Assembly (NCBI RefSeq): GCF_040496035.1 | Contig: NZ_JBEPJZ010000001.1 | Coordinates: forward strand, 2,046,001-2,110,000 | Direction of reading: 5' to 3' | Origin: Agromyces sp. SYSU T00194 | GTDB taxonomy: Bacteria > Actinomycetota > Actinomycetes > Actinomycetales > Microbacteriaceae | DNA length: 64,000 nt | Shown: piece after piece, positions 8,851 through 18,490 of the stretch | How positions within the stretch are numbered: the stretch's first letter is position 1 | Layout of the letters: each line of letters begins with the position of its first letter | The notes under the pieces: model-generated | What the model was told of the DNA's origin: nothing | Database searches by the model: none | The model's input: the letters and a program-made list of their open reading frames with translations, nothing else | Translations under genes and position numbers: made by a program

Positions 8851-10375
8851 TCAGCCCGCGAGCAGTTGCTCGCGCACCCGGGCCCGCAGCACCTTGCCGA
8901 TGAGCGAGCGCGGCAGGTCGTCGAGCGCGACGACGCGGCGGGGCACCTTGTACGCCGCGACCCGTTCACGGCAGTGGTCGCGCAGCGCGTCGGAGTCGAG
9001 CGTGCAGCCGTCGCGCAGCACGACGGCGGCGACGACCTCCTCCCCGCCGCGCGGGTTCGGCAGCCCGACCGCGGCCGACGCGACGACGTCGGGATGCGAT
9101 TCGAGCGCGGCCTCGACCTCGGTGGGCGAGACGTTGAACCCGCCCGTGATGATGAGCTCCTTGATGCGGTCGACGATGGTGATGAACCCGTCGGCGTCAG
9201 CGGTCGCGATGTCCCCGGTGCGCAGCCAGCCGCCGGGCAGCAGCGCGGCGGCGGTCTCGACCGGGCGGCGCCAGTAGCCGCCGAAGACCTGCGGCCCGCG
9301 GATCAGCAGTTCGCCCGCCTCGCCGAGCCGGCGGTCGACGGTCGGCTCGTCGGGGTCGACGATGCGGATGTCGGTGCTCGGGAACGGCACCCCCACGGTG
9401 CCCGGCCGCCGTGTCGGTCCCATCGGGTTGCCCACGGCGAGCGGCGAGGTCTCGGTCATGCCGTAGCCCTCGACCAGGAGGCCCCCGGTGACCTCCTCCC
9501 AGTGCCGGATGGTTTCGGCCGGCAGGCTCATCGCGCCCGAGATGGCGAACCGGATGTGCGACAGGTCGACGTCGCCACGCGAGGCGGCCGCGGCGAGCCG
9601 GTCGTAGATGGGCGGCACGGCGGGCAGGAACGTCGGCGGGCTGTGCTTCGCCGCGGTCGTGACGAGGCCGGCGTCGAACGTGGGGAAGAGCACGAGCTTC
9701 GCCCCGATGCTCATCGCGGTCGTGAGGCACAGCGTCAGGCCGTAGGCGTGGAACAGCGGCAGCACGCCGTAGAACGTCTCGCCGCCGATCTCGAGCCCGG
9801 GCACCCAGGCGACGCCCTGCATGGCGTTCGCGCGCAGCGCGCGCCTTCGGGATCGGCAGGCGCAGCGCCAGGCGGGTGCGCAGCGGCATGGCCCGCGTGA
9901 GGTCGACGCTCACGACGTGCTCGACCCGCAGGTCGCTCGGGAACCCCGCGATCGTGTCGACGGCCTTGTCCCACGCGATCGCGACGCGCGCGCCGTGGTC
10001 CTCGAACTGGTGCCGCAGTTCGCGGGCGGTGTACAGCGGATTGTGCTCGATGACGATCGCGCCGAGCCGCAGCGCCGCGTAGAACGCGACGACGTGCTGC
10101 GGGCAGTTCGGCAGCGCGATCGCCACGCGGTCGCCCGCGGTGACGCCGAGCCGACGCAGCCCCTGGGCCGCACGCTCGACCTGCTCGCCGAGCTCGCGAT
10201 AGGTCGTGACCGCGCCGAAGAACTCCAGTGCGGGCCGCCCGGCGTGCTCGGCGACGCTCGCGGCGAGCATCTCCGGCAGGGTCTGCGTCGGCGCCTCGAT
10301 CTCGTGCGGTACGCCGTCGGCGTACGACGCGAGCCAGGGCATGGACTCGAACGGATTGCTCGTCACGCACTCCAT
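8851..10375 (-). pseudogene. Long-chain fatty acyl-CoA ligase (FadD-like), internal deletion with frameshift
   Basis: An AMP-forming acyl-CoA synthetase gene in two frames. The first part (10375 to ~9845; ATG at 10373-10375 with GGAGGAG upstream) has the normal N-terminus through IALPNCPQHVVAFYAAL and LRLPIPKAR. The second (~9837 to 8851, other frame) resumes at LRANAMQGVAWVPG and contains LPLFHAYG, GYGMTETSP, the ATP-binding GWLRTGDI region and the catalytic Lys motif (SLIGKVLR). The join at ~9838-9845 falls in a GCGCG-rich micro-repeat. Roughly 55-60 residues that hold the phosphate-binding motif of the family (TSGTTGxPKG) are missing. Together the pieces give about 510 residues against about 565 expected. 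Either a real deletion that kills the enzyme or an assembly collapse of a GC-rich stretch. Confidence 0.85.
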
Positions 10376-10464
10376 ACTGCTCCTCCCGGGGGTGCGCACG
10401 TCGTCCACACCACGTTCCCAAGGTCCCGACGGGGCGATGAGCCGGGGAGTATCGTCCCGGTGCA

Positions 10465-11388
10465 GTGAATGCCCTCGCGGACGACCTGTTCCCCGGCACC
10501 GGCACGGACGCCGCGCGCCGTGCGGCGGCGCGCCGCGACGCCGCGATCGGGCCGACGGACTGGGCGCGCGTGCCGCAGCGGTTCGTGCGGGACACCGTCC
10601 ACGCGCCCAGCGGGCCGCTCGCCCGCATCGCGCTCGGGCCCGCGACTGCCCAGCGCGTGCTCCTGGTGCCCGGCATGACGGGATCGAAGGAGGACTTCCT
10701 CCTGATGATGCCGCTGCTCGCGGATGCGGGGTACCGGGTCGAGGCGTTCGACATGGCCGGGCAGTACGAGTCGTGGGAGGCGGGCCCCGAGCGCCTCGAC
10801 CCGCCCGAGCGGCGCTACTCGCGCCGGCTCTTCGTCGACGACCTGCTCGCGGTGCTCGAGACCGGCGCGACGCCCGCCCACGTGCTCGGCTACTCGTACG
10901 CGGGGACTGTGGCGGCGGATGCGGCGCTGCGACGTCCGGCGGCGTTCGCGAGCCTCACCCTGCTGTCGGCCCCGCCGTTCGCGGGACAGGCGCTGCGCGG
11001 GTTCAAGGTGCTGGGGCCGCTGAGCCCGCTCGTGCCGGGACGTGCCCTCGGCCCCGTGTTCGTCGCGGCGCTCCGGCTGAACGTGCACCGTGCACCCGCA
11101 GACCGTGCGCGGTTCGTCACCGACCGGTTCCGCCTCACCCGAGTGTCGAGCGTCGGCGACATCCTCGCCCTGATGAAGCGCACGCCCGACCTGGCGGACG
11201 AGCTGCGCGCGTCGGGCCTGCCGGTGCTGGTCGCGGTGGGCGCGGGCGACGTCTGGCGCGAGGGCGCGCACGCGGCCTTCGCGCGGCGGCTGGGGGCGAC
11301 GTTCGTCGAGATCCCGACGGGGCACAGCCCGTGCGAGACCGCGCCGCACCAGCTCACCGAGGCGATGCTCGCGTTCCTGCGGCACTGA
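10465..11388 (+). CDS. Alpha/beta-hydrolase fold protein
   Basis: A 307-residue cytosolic hydrolase with GTG start. The alpha/beta core is plain: strand VLLVPGMTGSKEDF with the oxyanion-hole region near residue 72, the nucleophile elbow GYSYAG with Ser144, strand LPVLVAVGAGDVW near 252 with a probable acid Asp, and His287 (TGHSPCE). A lid of about 70 residues sits between the Ser and Asp. The substrate is not evident; family relatives are esterases, haloperoxidase-like hydrolases or lipases. The gene is divergent from the broken acyl-CoA ligase gene, from which it is separated by 89 bp that must carry both promoters. Confidence 0.75.
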   Translation: MNALADDLFPGTGTDAARRAAARRDAAIGPTDWARVPQRFVRDTVHAPSGPLARIALGPATAQRVLLVPGMTGSKEDFLLMMPLLADAGYRVEAFDMAGQYESWEAGPERLDPPERRYSRRLFVDDLLAVLETGATPAHVLGYSYAGTVAADAALRRPAAFASLTLLSAPPFAGQALRGFKVLGPLSPLVPGRALGPVFVAALRLNVHRAPADRARFVTDRFRLTRVSSVGDILALMKRTPDLADELRASGLPVLVAVGAGDVWREGAHAAFARRLGATFVEIPTGHSPCETAPHQLTEAMLAFLRH

Positions 11389-11414
11389 GCGGTCGGCGCT
11401 GAGCGGTCGGCGCT
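11387..11414. repeat. Perfect 14-bp tandem duplication across two convergent stop codons
   Basis: GAGCGGTCGGCGCT occurs twice without a gap (11387-11400 and 11401-11414). It overlaps the TGA of the hydrolase gene (11386-11388) and the TAG of the glycosyltransferase gene (complement 11413-11415). It fills the whole 24-bp gap, probably a replication slippage product. Confidence 0.8.
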
Positions 11415-12216
11415 ACGCGGCGAGGCCCTGGTCCGACCCCGACGTCAGGTGCCGCACCGCGGCCAGTCGCTGTGCGGCGCGGCGAGCGCGGCGACCGCGT
11501 GCGCAGCGGCGGCGACGGGTCCACCAGCCGACCTCCGCCCAGTTCACCGCGATGCCGTGGAACGCCCAGGACGCCCGGCGGCGCAGCCCGGCCCCGTCGT
11601 CGAACGGACGCGCCGACACCCCGACGTGCAGCTCCGGGTCGTAGTCGACGCCCACGTCGGGGCCGAGCGCGAAGCTGATGTCGAGGTCGTCGTGGGCGCG
11701 CGGGTCGTCGAGGTGGATCGCGTCGCGCGTGGCAGACCAGACCTCGCGGCGCAGTGCGAAGTTCGAGCCGAACACCGGGGTCTGCCCGACGATCATGCCC
11801 ATGAACCAGAAGTAGCCGCCGAGGTAGACCCGGCCCGCCACGGCGCGCAGCACCGGGCCGCAGCCGTAGAACACGCCGGTTCCGGTCAGCGCGCCCAGCG
11901 TGGCATCCGACTCGAATCGCCGCTCCACCCGCGCTGCCCAGTCGGCCGCCGGCCGCGAGTCGGCGTCGAGCCGGCCGATCACGTCGCCGCACGCCGCGTC
12001 GAACCCGGCCGCGGTCGCGTGCAGAACGCCCCGCACGGGCTCGTGCACGAGACGGGCACCGGCGGCGAGCGCCACGGCGGCGGTGTCGTCGGTCGACCCG
12101 TTGTCGACCACGATGATCTCGTCGGGCGCGCGCGTTTGCACGGCGAGGTCGGCGAGGCACTGCTCGAGCATCCGTGCGTCGTTCAACGACGGGATCACGA
12201 CGGACAGGGTGCCCAT
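11413..12216 (-). CDS. Glycosyltransferase family 2 (GT-A fold)
   Basis: A 267-residue glycosyltransferase. The N-terminal nucleotide-sugar binding block SVVIPSLNDARMLEQCL is followed by IIVVDNGSTDDT (residues ~35-46), the metal-binding DxD-type motif GRLDADSRP near residue 85, and the GSNFALRREVW acceptor-site region near 155. GT2 enzymes transfer sugars from UDP/GDP donors to lipids or cell-wall glycans on the cytoplasmic face. A single hydrophobic stretch at ~125-150 may sit at the membrane. The C-terminus (last ~45 residues) is Arg-rich and of no known family. The gene stands alone on the minus strand; the acceptor is not known. Confidence 0.82.
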   Translation of the reverse strand: MGTLSVVIPSLNDARMLEQCLADLAVQTRAPDEIIVVDNGSTDDTAAVALAAGARLVHEPVRGVLHATAAGFDAACGDVIGRLDADSRPAADWAARVERRFESDATLGALTGTGVFYGCGPVLRAVAGRVYLGGYFWFMGMIVGQTPVFGSNFALRREVWSATRDAIHLDDPRAHDDLDISFALGPDVGVDYDPELHVGVSARPFDDGAGLRRRASWAFHGIAVNWAEVGWWTRRRRCARGRRARRAAQRLAAVRHLTSGSDQGLAA

Positions 12217-12309
12217 GTTCGTGAGCGTAGACCCGGGGCGCCGTGCGCCGTGGGACCTCTGCACAGGGCGTTCTGGCCGCGCGCCGCGCCGCCGCCCTAG
12301 GGTGGCGGC

Positions 12310-13554
12310 ATGAGCACTGAACCGCAGCGCACCCGGAGCCCGCACGGCCTCGTCCCGATGGTGGGGCGCGACCCGCGTGACGCGCATCGCGCGGCGACGC
12401 CCCTGGAGCTCCTCTACGACCTGACCCTCGTCGTGGCGTTCTCGATCGCGGGGTCGGAGCTCGCGCACAGCCTCGCCGCCGGGCACGTGTGGTCGGGCAT
12501 CGGCGCGTTCCTGTTCTGCATGTTCGCGATCATCTGGGCGTGGATGACGTTCGCGTGGTTCGCCTCGGCGTACGACACCGACGACTGGGGCTTCCGCATC
12601 GCGACCCTCGTGCAGATGGTCGGCGTCACCGTGCTCGCGCTCGGCATCGGCGATCTGTTCGCCGGGCTGGACGAGGGCGTGCTCGACAACGACGTCATCG
12701 TGATGGGGTACGTGATCATGCGCCTGTCGATGGTGAGCCTGTGGCTGCGGGCGGCGCGGAACGACCCGGAGCACCGCCGCGTGCTGCTCGGCTACGTCTG
12801 GCTGATCTCGGCGGCACAGGTCGGATGGCTCGTGACGGCGTTCGCGCCGCTGCCGATGCCGGCGCTGCTCGTGCTGATGGGTGCGCTGTACCTCACCGAG
12901 GTCGGCGGCTCCGCAGTGCTCGAGCGACAGGAGGGGCGCCTGCCGATCCATCCGCACCACATCGCCGAGCGGTTCGGGCTGCTTGGCATCATCACGTTCG
13001 GCGAGGTCGTGCTCGGCACCACGACCGCGGTGGGCGCGGTGACCACGGAGGTCGGCTGGACGCTCGACGCGGGCGTGCTGGCGTTCTCGGGCATCGCGAT
13101 GGTCGTCGGCATGTGGTGGGTCTACTTCTCCCTGCCGCACGGCGAGATCCTGGGCCGGCGCCGCGACCTCGGCGTGCGCTGGGCGTACTCGCACCTCGTG
13201 ATCTACACCGCCATCGCTGCGGTCGGCGCCGGGCTGCACGCGGTCGCCTACGCCCTGGAGCACCACAGCGAGCTCGACGAGGTCGCGACGACGCTCACGG
13301 TCGCGGTGCCGCTGGCGCTCTACGTGCTGGCCGTGTACGGGCTCTTCCACCTGCTCCTGCCCGGACGCGACGCGGTGCACGTCTGGCTGATGATCGCGAC
13401 CGTGGTCACGATCGTCGGCGCGGTGCTGCTCGCCGCCGCCGGGGTCTCGCTCGCCTGGCCGGTCCTCGTGCTGACCGTCGCGCCGTGGATCAGCGTCATC
13501 GGCTACGAGGTGTACGGCGACGGGCACATCCGTCGCGCGCTCGCCGAGCTCTGA
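12310..13554 (+). CDS. ltrA: Low temperature requirement protein A (LtrA) family membrane protein
   Basis: A 414-residue integral membrane protein with some ten to twelve hydrophobic segments. The family hallmark near the N-terminus is visible: ATPLELLYDLTLVVAFS (residues ~30-46), then an HxxERFGLLGIITFGEVVLG block around 218-238. LtrA proteins are named from a Listeria mutant unable to grow in the cold; no biochemical function is established. The ATG lies after GGGTGGCGGC. The gene is divergent from the glycosyltransferase gene (93 bp) and converges with the MFS exporter gene 18 bp away. Confidence 0.88.
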   Translation: MSTEPQRTRSPHGLVPMVGRDPRDAHRAATPLELLYDLTLVVAFSIAGSELAHSLAAGHVWSGIGAFLFCMFAIIWAWMTFAWFASAYDTDDWGFRIATLVQMVGVTVLALGIGDLFAGLDEGVLDNDVIVMGYVIMRLSMVSLWLRAARNDPEHRRVLLGYVWLISAAQVGWLVTAFAPLPMPALLVLMGALYLTEVGGSAVLERQEGRLPIHPHHIAERFGLLGIITFGEVVLGTTTAVGAVTTEVGWTLDAGVLAFSGIAMVVGMWWVYFSLPHGEILGRRRDLGVRWAYSHLVIYTAIAAVGAGLHAVAYALEHHSELDEVATTLTVAVPLALYVLAVYGLFHLLLPGRDAVHVWLMIATVVTIVGAVLLAAAGVSLAWPVLVLTVAPWISVIGYEVYGDGHIRRALAEL

Positions 13555-13572
13555 GCAGGACGCGGCCCGCGC

Positions 13573-15174
13573 TCAGGCGGGGCGGTCGGCCGATTCCAGT
13601 TCGTCGGGCTCGTCGTCGCGCACGGCTCGCCCCGAACCCAGCGACAGGGTCGCGAGCAGGCCGACCGCGAGGAACCCGGCGGCCGCCAGCGCGGACCAGC
13701 GGGTCGCGTCGCTGAACGCCTCGCGGGCGGCATCCGCCGCCTCGGGCGACTGCGCGTCGAGCGACGGGATCGCGGAGCCCGCGCTGTCGACCACGACCGA
13801 GACGACCTGCTCGCGCGCGGCGTCGGGCAGGTCGCCGAGGCGCGCGTCCATCTCGGTGCCCAGCGAGCTGAACAGCACCGTGCCGAGAATGGCGATGCCG
13901 AGCGCGGACCCGACCTGGCGCGATGTCGACTGCGTGCCCGAGGCCTGGCCGCTCGCCGAGACCGGCACGTCGACGAGGATCACGCCGGTGAGCTGCGCGG
14001 TCGCGAGCCCCACCCCGAAGCCGTACACGAACAGGCCGATCACGATCTGCCACCACGGGGTGTCGACCGAGATCACCCAGGCGATGAGCAGCAGGCCGAG
14101 GATCTCGGCCATGATGCCGGCGCGCACGACCCAGACCGGCGCGATGCGACCGCTCGTCGACCCGGCCGCGCCGCTCGCCACGAACGAGCCGGCCGCGAGC
14201 GCGACGATCACCCAGCCGGTCTGCAGGGCGTCGTAGCCGAGCACGTTCTGCAGCCAGAGCGGCAGCGACAGGATGATGCCGAACTCGCCGAGTGACACCA
14301 GCAGCGCGGCGATGTTGCCGTTGCGGAACGACGGGATGCGGAACAGCGAGAAGTCGAGCATGGTGCTGCGGCCGCGGCGCTGCCGGTGCAGGCCCCACGC
14401 GATGAACGCCGCGATGCCGGCCGCCGAGATCGCGAACGCGATCGGGATCGGCGACAGGTCGAACGGCCACGTCCAGTCGCCGATCACGAGGTCGGGCTCG
14501 GCGAGCCACCAGCCGTAGCTGCGGCCCTCGATGAGCCCGAAGACGAGGCTGGCGGATGCGACGACCGACAGCGCCGCGCCGACGAGGTCGACCTTCACGG
14601 GGTGCTCGGCCCGGGACTCGAGCACGAACAGCAGCGCGCCGATCACGACGAGCACGCCGAGCGGCACGTTGATGCCGAACGCCCAGCGCCAGGAGAAGTC
14701 GGTCGTGAGCCAGCCGCCGAGCAGCGGGCCGACGGCCGCCATGCCGCCGATCGTCGAGCCCCAGACGGCGAACGCGATGCCGCGGTCGCGCCCGCGGAAC
14801 GTCGAGTTGATGATCGACAGCGTCGTCGGCAGGATCATCGCGCCGCCGACCCCCTGCACGACGCGCGAGGCGATGAGCGCGCCCCCGGTCGGGGCGAGCG
14901 CCGCCACGACCGACGACAGCGCGAAGATGGTGATGCCGATCAGGAGCATCCGCCGCCTGCCGAACCGGTCGGCCAGGGTGCCGAACACCAGCAGCAGCGC
15001 GGCGAACACCAGCGTGTAGCTCTCCTGCACCCACTGCACCTGGGTCGACGTGAGCGAGAGGTCGTCGACGATCGAGGGGATCGCCACGTTCACGATGGTC
15101 GAGTCGACGATGATGAGCGCGACGGCCACGCTGATGACGACGAGGCCGATCCAGCGCGTGCGGGGGGAGGTCAT
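13573..15174 (-). CDS. MFS transporter, DHA2 family (14-TM drug:H+ antiporter type)
   Basis: A 533-residue exporter with fourteen hydrophobic segments, of the EmrB/QacA family. Motif A is seen as GTLADRFGRRRML after the second helix and a motif-C-like stretch GVGGAMILPTTLS in helix 4-5. A large loop near the C-terminus (residues ~420-480) is hydrophilic and outside. Such proteins expel toxic compounds, using the proton gradient. ATG chosen at 15172-15174 after the GGGGGGAGG. It lies 7 bp after the moaD gene on the same strand, so it may be read with the moaA-moaD transcript, but no functional link to molybdenum is evident. Confidence 0.85.
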   Translation of the reverse strand: MTSPRTRWIGLVVISVAVALIIVDSTIVNVAIPSIVDDLSLTSTQVQWVQESYTLVFAALLLVFGTLADRFGRRRMLLIGITIFALSSVVAALAPTGGALIASRVVQGVGGAMILPTTLSIINSTFRGRDRGIAFAVWGSTIGGMAAVGPLLGGWLTTDFSWRWAFGINVPLGVLVVIGALLFVLESRAEHPVKVDLVGAALSVVASASLVFGLIEGRSYGWWLAEPDLVIGDWTWPFDLSPIPIAFAISAAGIAAFIAWGLHRQRRGRSTMLDFSLFRIPSFRNGNIAALLVSLGEFGIILSLPLWLQNVLGYDALQTGWVIVALAAGSFVASGAAGSTSGRIAPVWVVRAGIMAEILGLLLIAWVISVDTPWWQIVIGLFVYGFGVGLATAQLTGVILVDVPVSASGQASGTQSTSRQVGSALGIAILGTVLFSSLGTEMDARLGDLPDAAREQVVSVVVDSAGSAIPSLDAQSPEAADAAREAFSDATRWSALAAAGFLAVGLLATLSLGSGRAVRDDEPDELESADRPA

Positions 15175-15181
15175 CGACCCA

Positions 15182-15475
15182 TCATCCACCCGCGAACGGG
15201 GGCAGCACGTCCACGGTGCCCGCGAGCGGCGTCGCGGGGTCGCGGCTGACGACGCCGTCGACCAGGAACGAGCCGTTCGCGACGACGCGGGCCATCGCGG
15301 GCCCGTAGCGCTCGACCAGCGCATCGCGCAGGTCGCCGACGGTCGCGAGGCCGTCGAGCATCTCCTCGTCGACGCCGGCGGCCTCGGCGGCCGCGGCGAA
15401 GTAGCGGACGTGCACGGCGTCGAGGGCGACGGATGCCCCCGAGCCGGCGCCCCGGTCGGCGAACGACTCAGCCAC
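15182..15475 (-). CDS. moaD: MoaD-like molybdopterin synthase small subunit / sulfur carrier
   Basis: A 97-residue ubiquitin-like sulfur carrier ending in Gly-Gly (VLPPFAGG), the C-terminus that is adenylated and thiocarboxylated to donate sulfur for molybdopterin. The beta-grasp core [12 protein letters not shown] ... [13 protein letters not shown] is typical of MoaD. The extension of about 20 residues at the N-terminus is unusual for MoaD and poorly conserved in composition. The start is GTG with GGGAGG upstream; it overlaps the moaA stop by 8 nt. The large subunit gene moaE is not in the window. Confidence 0.88.
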   Translation of the reverse strand: MAESFADRGAGSGASVALDAVHVRYFAAAAEAAGVDEEMLDGLATVGDLRDALVERYGPAMARVVANGSFLVDGVVSRDPATPLAGTVDVLPPFAGG

Positions 15476-16535
15476 CGATGCCTCCCATGGTGCGCACGGG
15501 CCGCACGAACGACGGGTCGTCGATGCCGTGCCCGGCCTTCTTGCCCCACATGGCCGCGCGCCAGTACTCGGCGATCGCCTGGTCGTCGGCGCCGGAGCGC
15601 AGCAGGCCGCGCAGGTCGGTCTCCTCGTCGCCGAACAGGCACGAGCGCACCGAGCCCTCCGCGGTCAGGCGCGTGCGGTCGCAGGCGCCGCAGAACGGGC
15701 GCGTGACCGAGGCGATGATGCCGACGGTCGCGGGGCCGTCGTCGACGAGCCACTCCTCGGCGGGCGCAGCGGGGTCGTCGCGGCCGACGGGCGTGAGCGC
15801 GAAGCGCGCGCCGAGCACGTCGAGCAGCTCGCGGGCGTCGACCATGTTCGCCCGCTGCCACGCCTCGTCGGCGTCGAGCGGCATCTGCTCGATGAAGCGC
15901 AGCCGGCAGCCGTGGTCGATCGCCCAGGCCAGCAGCTCGGGGGCGTCGTGCAGCGTCTCGCGCATGAGCACGGCGTTCATCTTGATCGGCCCGAGCCCGG
16001 CGCGGTGTGCGGCGTCGATGCCGGCGAGCACGGCGGGCAGGCGGTCGCGCCGGGTGAGCTTGGCGAAGTGCGCGCGGTCGAGCGTGTCGAGCGAGACGTT
16101 CACGCGGGTGAGGCCGGCCGCGACGAGCGGGGCGGCCTTGCGGTCGAGCCCGATGCCGTTCGTGGTGAGCGCGAGCGGCGTGCCGGGGGCGGCCTCGGCC
16201 GAGCGCCGCACGATCTCGACGAGGTCGGGGCGCGTCAGCGGCTCGCCGCCGGTGAAGCGCACTTCGCGCACGCCGAGGTCGCGCACCGCGAGGCCGACGA
16301 GGCGGGCGATCTCCTCGGCCGACAGCAGCTCGTCCTTCGGGATCACCGGCAGCCCCTCAGCGGGCATGCAGTACGTGCAGCGCAGCGAGCAGACCGACGT
16401 GATCGAGACCCGCAGGTCGTGCGCGATGCGTCCGTAGCGGTCGACGAGCGCGCCGGTGTCGGGGCGGCCGTCCATCGACGGCATCGCCCCGGGGTCGCGG
16501 CGCATGCGCGGCAGGCCGAGCGCGATCGAGGTCAT
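15468..16535 (-). CDS. moaA: GTP 3',8-cyclase MoaA (molybdenum cofactor step 1)
   Basis: A 355-residue radical SAM enzyme that converts GTP to 3',8-cyclo-7,8-dihydro-GTP. The SAM-cluster motif CSLRCTYC is at C49, C53 and C56. The second, GTP-binding 4Fe-4S cluster is formed by three Cys near residues 281, 284 and 298 ([10 protein letters not shown] ... SC). The protein ends in Gly-Gly (GGIGG), a feature needed by MoaA for activity. FTGGEPLTR and the NVSLDTLD block confirm the family. It is the first gene of moaA-moaD on the minus strand. Confidence 0.95.
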   Translation of the reverse strand: MTSIALGLPRMRRDPGAMPSMDGRPDTGALVDRYGRIAHDLRVSITSVCSLRCTYCMPAEGLPVIPKDELLSAEEIARLVGLAVRDLGVREVRFTGGEPLTRPDLVEIVRRSAEAAPGTPLALTTNGIGLDRKAAPLVAAGLTRVNVSLDTLDRAHFAKLTRRDRLPAVLAGIDAAHRAGLGPIKMNAVLMRETLHDAPELLAWAIDHGCRLRFIEQMPLDADEAWQRANMVDARELLDVLGARFALTPVGRDDPAAPAEEWLVDDGPATVGIIASVTRPFCGACDRTRLTAEGSVRSCLFGDEETDLRGLLRSGADDQAIAEYWRAAMWGKKAGHGIDDPSFVRPVRTMGGIGG

Positions 16536-16598
16536 GCGTTCCAGCCTAGGCGCGGTTGCGCCGGGCGCGGTGCCGGTACGTCTTACCGTGTACGAACG

Positions 16599-17810
16599 TC
16601 AGCGGCCGGCGAGGAGCACGGGCACGGTCTGGCCCACGGCGACCTCGGTGACGTCGGCCGGGACGACCGCGAACCCGTCGGCGGCGGCGAGGCCGGTCAC
16701 GAGGTGCGACGCGGAACCGCCGGGGTAGGCGGGCACCGCGACGAGGGAGGCCACCTGCGAGGTCACCGCGATCGGCATGACCTGCACGCGGCCTGCGGGC
16801 GAGCGCCAGCCGGCGCCGACGACGAGCGGCACCGGTTCGGGGCGGCGGCGCCCGAGCAGGCGCAGGATCGCCGGCCGCACGAACATCTCGAACGACACGT
16901 GCACCGCGACGGGGTTGCCGGGCAACCCGAACACCGGGGTGCCGTCGGCGAGGCTGCCGAACGCCTGCGGCCGCCCCGGCTGCATCGCGACCTGCTCGAA
17001 CACGACCTGGCCGGTCGCGCCGAGCACCGCGCGGACCACGTCGTGCGCGCCGACGCTCACCCCGCCGGAGCAGACCACGAGGTCGCACCCGGGGAGGGCG
17101 GCGAGCCACGCACGCACCGCGTCGGGGTCGTCGGGGAGGCGCCCGGCCGCGACGACCTCCGCGCCGGCATCGGCGGCGAGGCCCGCGAGCAGGGTGGAGT
17201 TCGAGTCGGGGATGCTGCCGTGCGGGAGCGGTTCGCCCGGTGCGACCAGCTCGCTGCCGGTCGCGGCGATCGCGACGCGGGGGCGCGCGACGACGTCGAG
17301 CACCGCGTGCCCGGCGGCGGCCGCGGCGGCGAGGTGTCGGGGCGCGAGCACGGTGCCGGCGGTCAGCACCGCGGCGCCGCGGCGGGCGTCCTCGCCCGCA
17401 CGGCGGATGTGCCGGCCGGCGACGGGCTCGAGCGCGATCCGCACCCGCTCCGTGCCGCCGTCGGTGGCCTCGACGGCGACGACCGCGTCGGCCCCGGACG
17501 GCACCGGCGCACCGGTCATGATGCGCACCGCCTGGCCGCGTTCCAGTGCCGGGTCGTCGCCCGCGCCCGCCGGGAGGTCGGCGACCACCTCGAGCTCCAC
17601 CGGCGCCTCCGGGGTCGCGCCGCGCAGGTCGGCGCGCCGCACCGCGTAGCCGTCCATCGCGGAGTTGTCGAAGGGCGGCACTTCGAGGTGGCTCACCAGG
17701 TCGACGGCGAGCGTGCGGCCCGTGGCATCCGCCAGCCCCACCGTGTCGCGACGCGTGAGCGGGTCGACGGCCGCGAGGACCCGGGCGAGGTGCGCCTCGA
17801 CGGAGATCAT
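16599..17810 (-). CDS. moeA: Molybdopterin molybdenumtransferase MoeA
   Basis: A 403-residue enzyme that inserts molybdate into adenylylated molybdopterin. MoeA marks are the start VPPFDNSAMDGYAVR (residues ~44-58), the IMTGAPVPSGADAVV block near 95, the TGSEL and GSIPDSNS blocks of the MogA-like domain around 185-205, the CSGGVSVG(A)HD motif near 250, and GLPGNPVA near 295. The last ~80 residues form domain IV. It lies 63 bp upstream of moaA in the same direction and has a weak ribosome site. The divergent molybdoenzyme gene lies 86 bp away, consistent with shared control of cofactor and enzyme. Confidence 0.94.
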   Translation of the reverse strand: MISVEAHLARVLAAVDPLTRRDTVGLADATGRTLAVDLVSHLEVPPFDNSAMDGYAVRRADLRGATPEAPVELEVVADLPAGAGDDPALERGQAVRIMTGAPVPSGADAVVAVEATDGGTERVRIALEPVAGRHIRRAGEDARRGAAVLTAGTVLAPRHLAAAAAAGHAVLDVVARPRVAIAATGSELVAPGEPLPHGSIPDSNSTLLAGLAADAGAEVVAAGRLPDDPDAVRAWLAALPGCDLVVCSGGVSVGAHDVVRAVLGATGQVVFEQVAMQPGRPQAFGSLADGTPVFGLPGNPVAVHVSFEMFVRPAILRLLGRRRPEPVPLVVGAGWRSPAGRVQVMPIAVTSQVASLVAVPAYPGGSASHLVTGLAAADGFAVVPADVTEVAVGQTVPVLLAGR

Positions 17811-17896
17811 GCCCCCACGCTACCGGCGGCCGGGCGGATCGGCCGGTGACAGCGCGCCCGCGTGGGGCTAGTGTCGCTCACATCGGGAGGAGTGCG

Positions 17897-18490
17897 ATGT
17901 CGTTCATCACGAGGGGCTTCACGGGCCGGGGCCGCGACCGGGACGACCGGTTGCCGCCGGGTCAGACGCTCGCGCGCGACTTCCCGGTGCTCTCGGCAGG
18001 TCCGACGCCCGAGGTCGACACCGCCGAGTGGGCGTTCACGATCCGTACCGAGACGGGCGCCGAGCACACCTGGAACTGGCAGGGCCTCCTCGACGCCGGC
18101 TTGGAGGACGTCGAGACCGACATCCACTGCGTGACCCACTGGTCGAAGCTCGGCACCATATGGCGCGGGGTGCCGCTCGACGCGCTGTTCGCGCAGGTCG
18201 AGACCGACGCCGGCTACGTCATGGCGCACAGCTACGGCGGCTACACCACGAACCTCCCCCTCGAGGAGGTGCTCGACGGGCAGGCCTGGATCGCGATCGA
18301 GTACGACGGCGAGCCGCTCGAGCCCGAGCACGGCGGCCCCGCGCGCCTGCTCGTGCCGCACCTGTACTTCTGGAAGAGCGCGAAGTGGGTGCGCGGCCTC
18401 GTCTTGATGGAGGACGACCAGCCCGGCTTCTGGGAGCAGTACGGCTACCACAACCACGGCGACCCGTGGCGGGAGGAGCGCTACTGGTGA
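17897..18490 (+). CDS. Sulfite-oxidase-like molybdopterin-dependent oxidoreductase
   Basis: A 197-residue protein with the Mo-binding domain of the sulfite oxidase/MsrP family and no other domain. Cys78 in DIHCVTHWSKLG is the expected Mo ligand; the blocks HSYGGYTTNLPLE and GGPARLLVPHLYFWKSAKWV that hold the pterin follow in order. No signal peptide or TAT motif is seen, so it is likely cytosolic, unlike periplasmic MsrP. The ATG at 17897 is chosen for its GGGAGGAG site. It is coupled by 4-bp overlap to an FNR-type reductase gene, its probable electron partner. Substrate unknown. Confidence 0.87.
   Translation: MSFITRGFTGRGRDRDDRLPPGQTLARDFPVLSAGPTPEVDTAEWAFTIRTETGAEHTWNWQGLLDAGLEDVETDIHCVTHWSKLGTIWRGVPLDALFAQVETDAGYVMAHSYGGYTTNLPLEEVLDGQAWIAIEYDGEPLEPEHGGPARLLVPHLYFWKSAKWVRGLVLMEDDQPGFWEQYGYHNHGDPWREERYW

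Noticed and set aside
12310..13527. Minus-strand frame extending the glycosyltransferase upstream through ltrA
   Set aside because: The GT2 fold starts at the ATG at 12216; the extra part is low-complexity shadow sequence opposite the LtrA gene.
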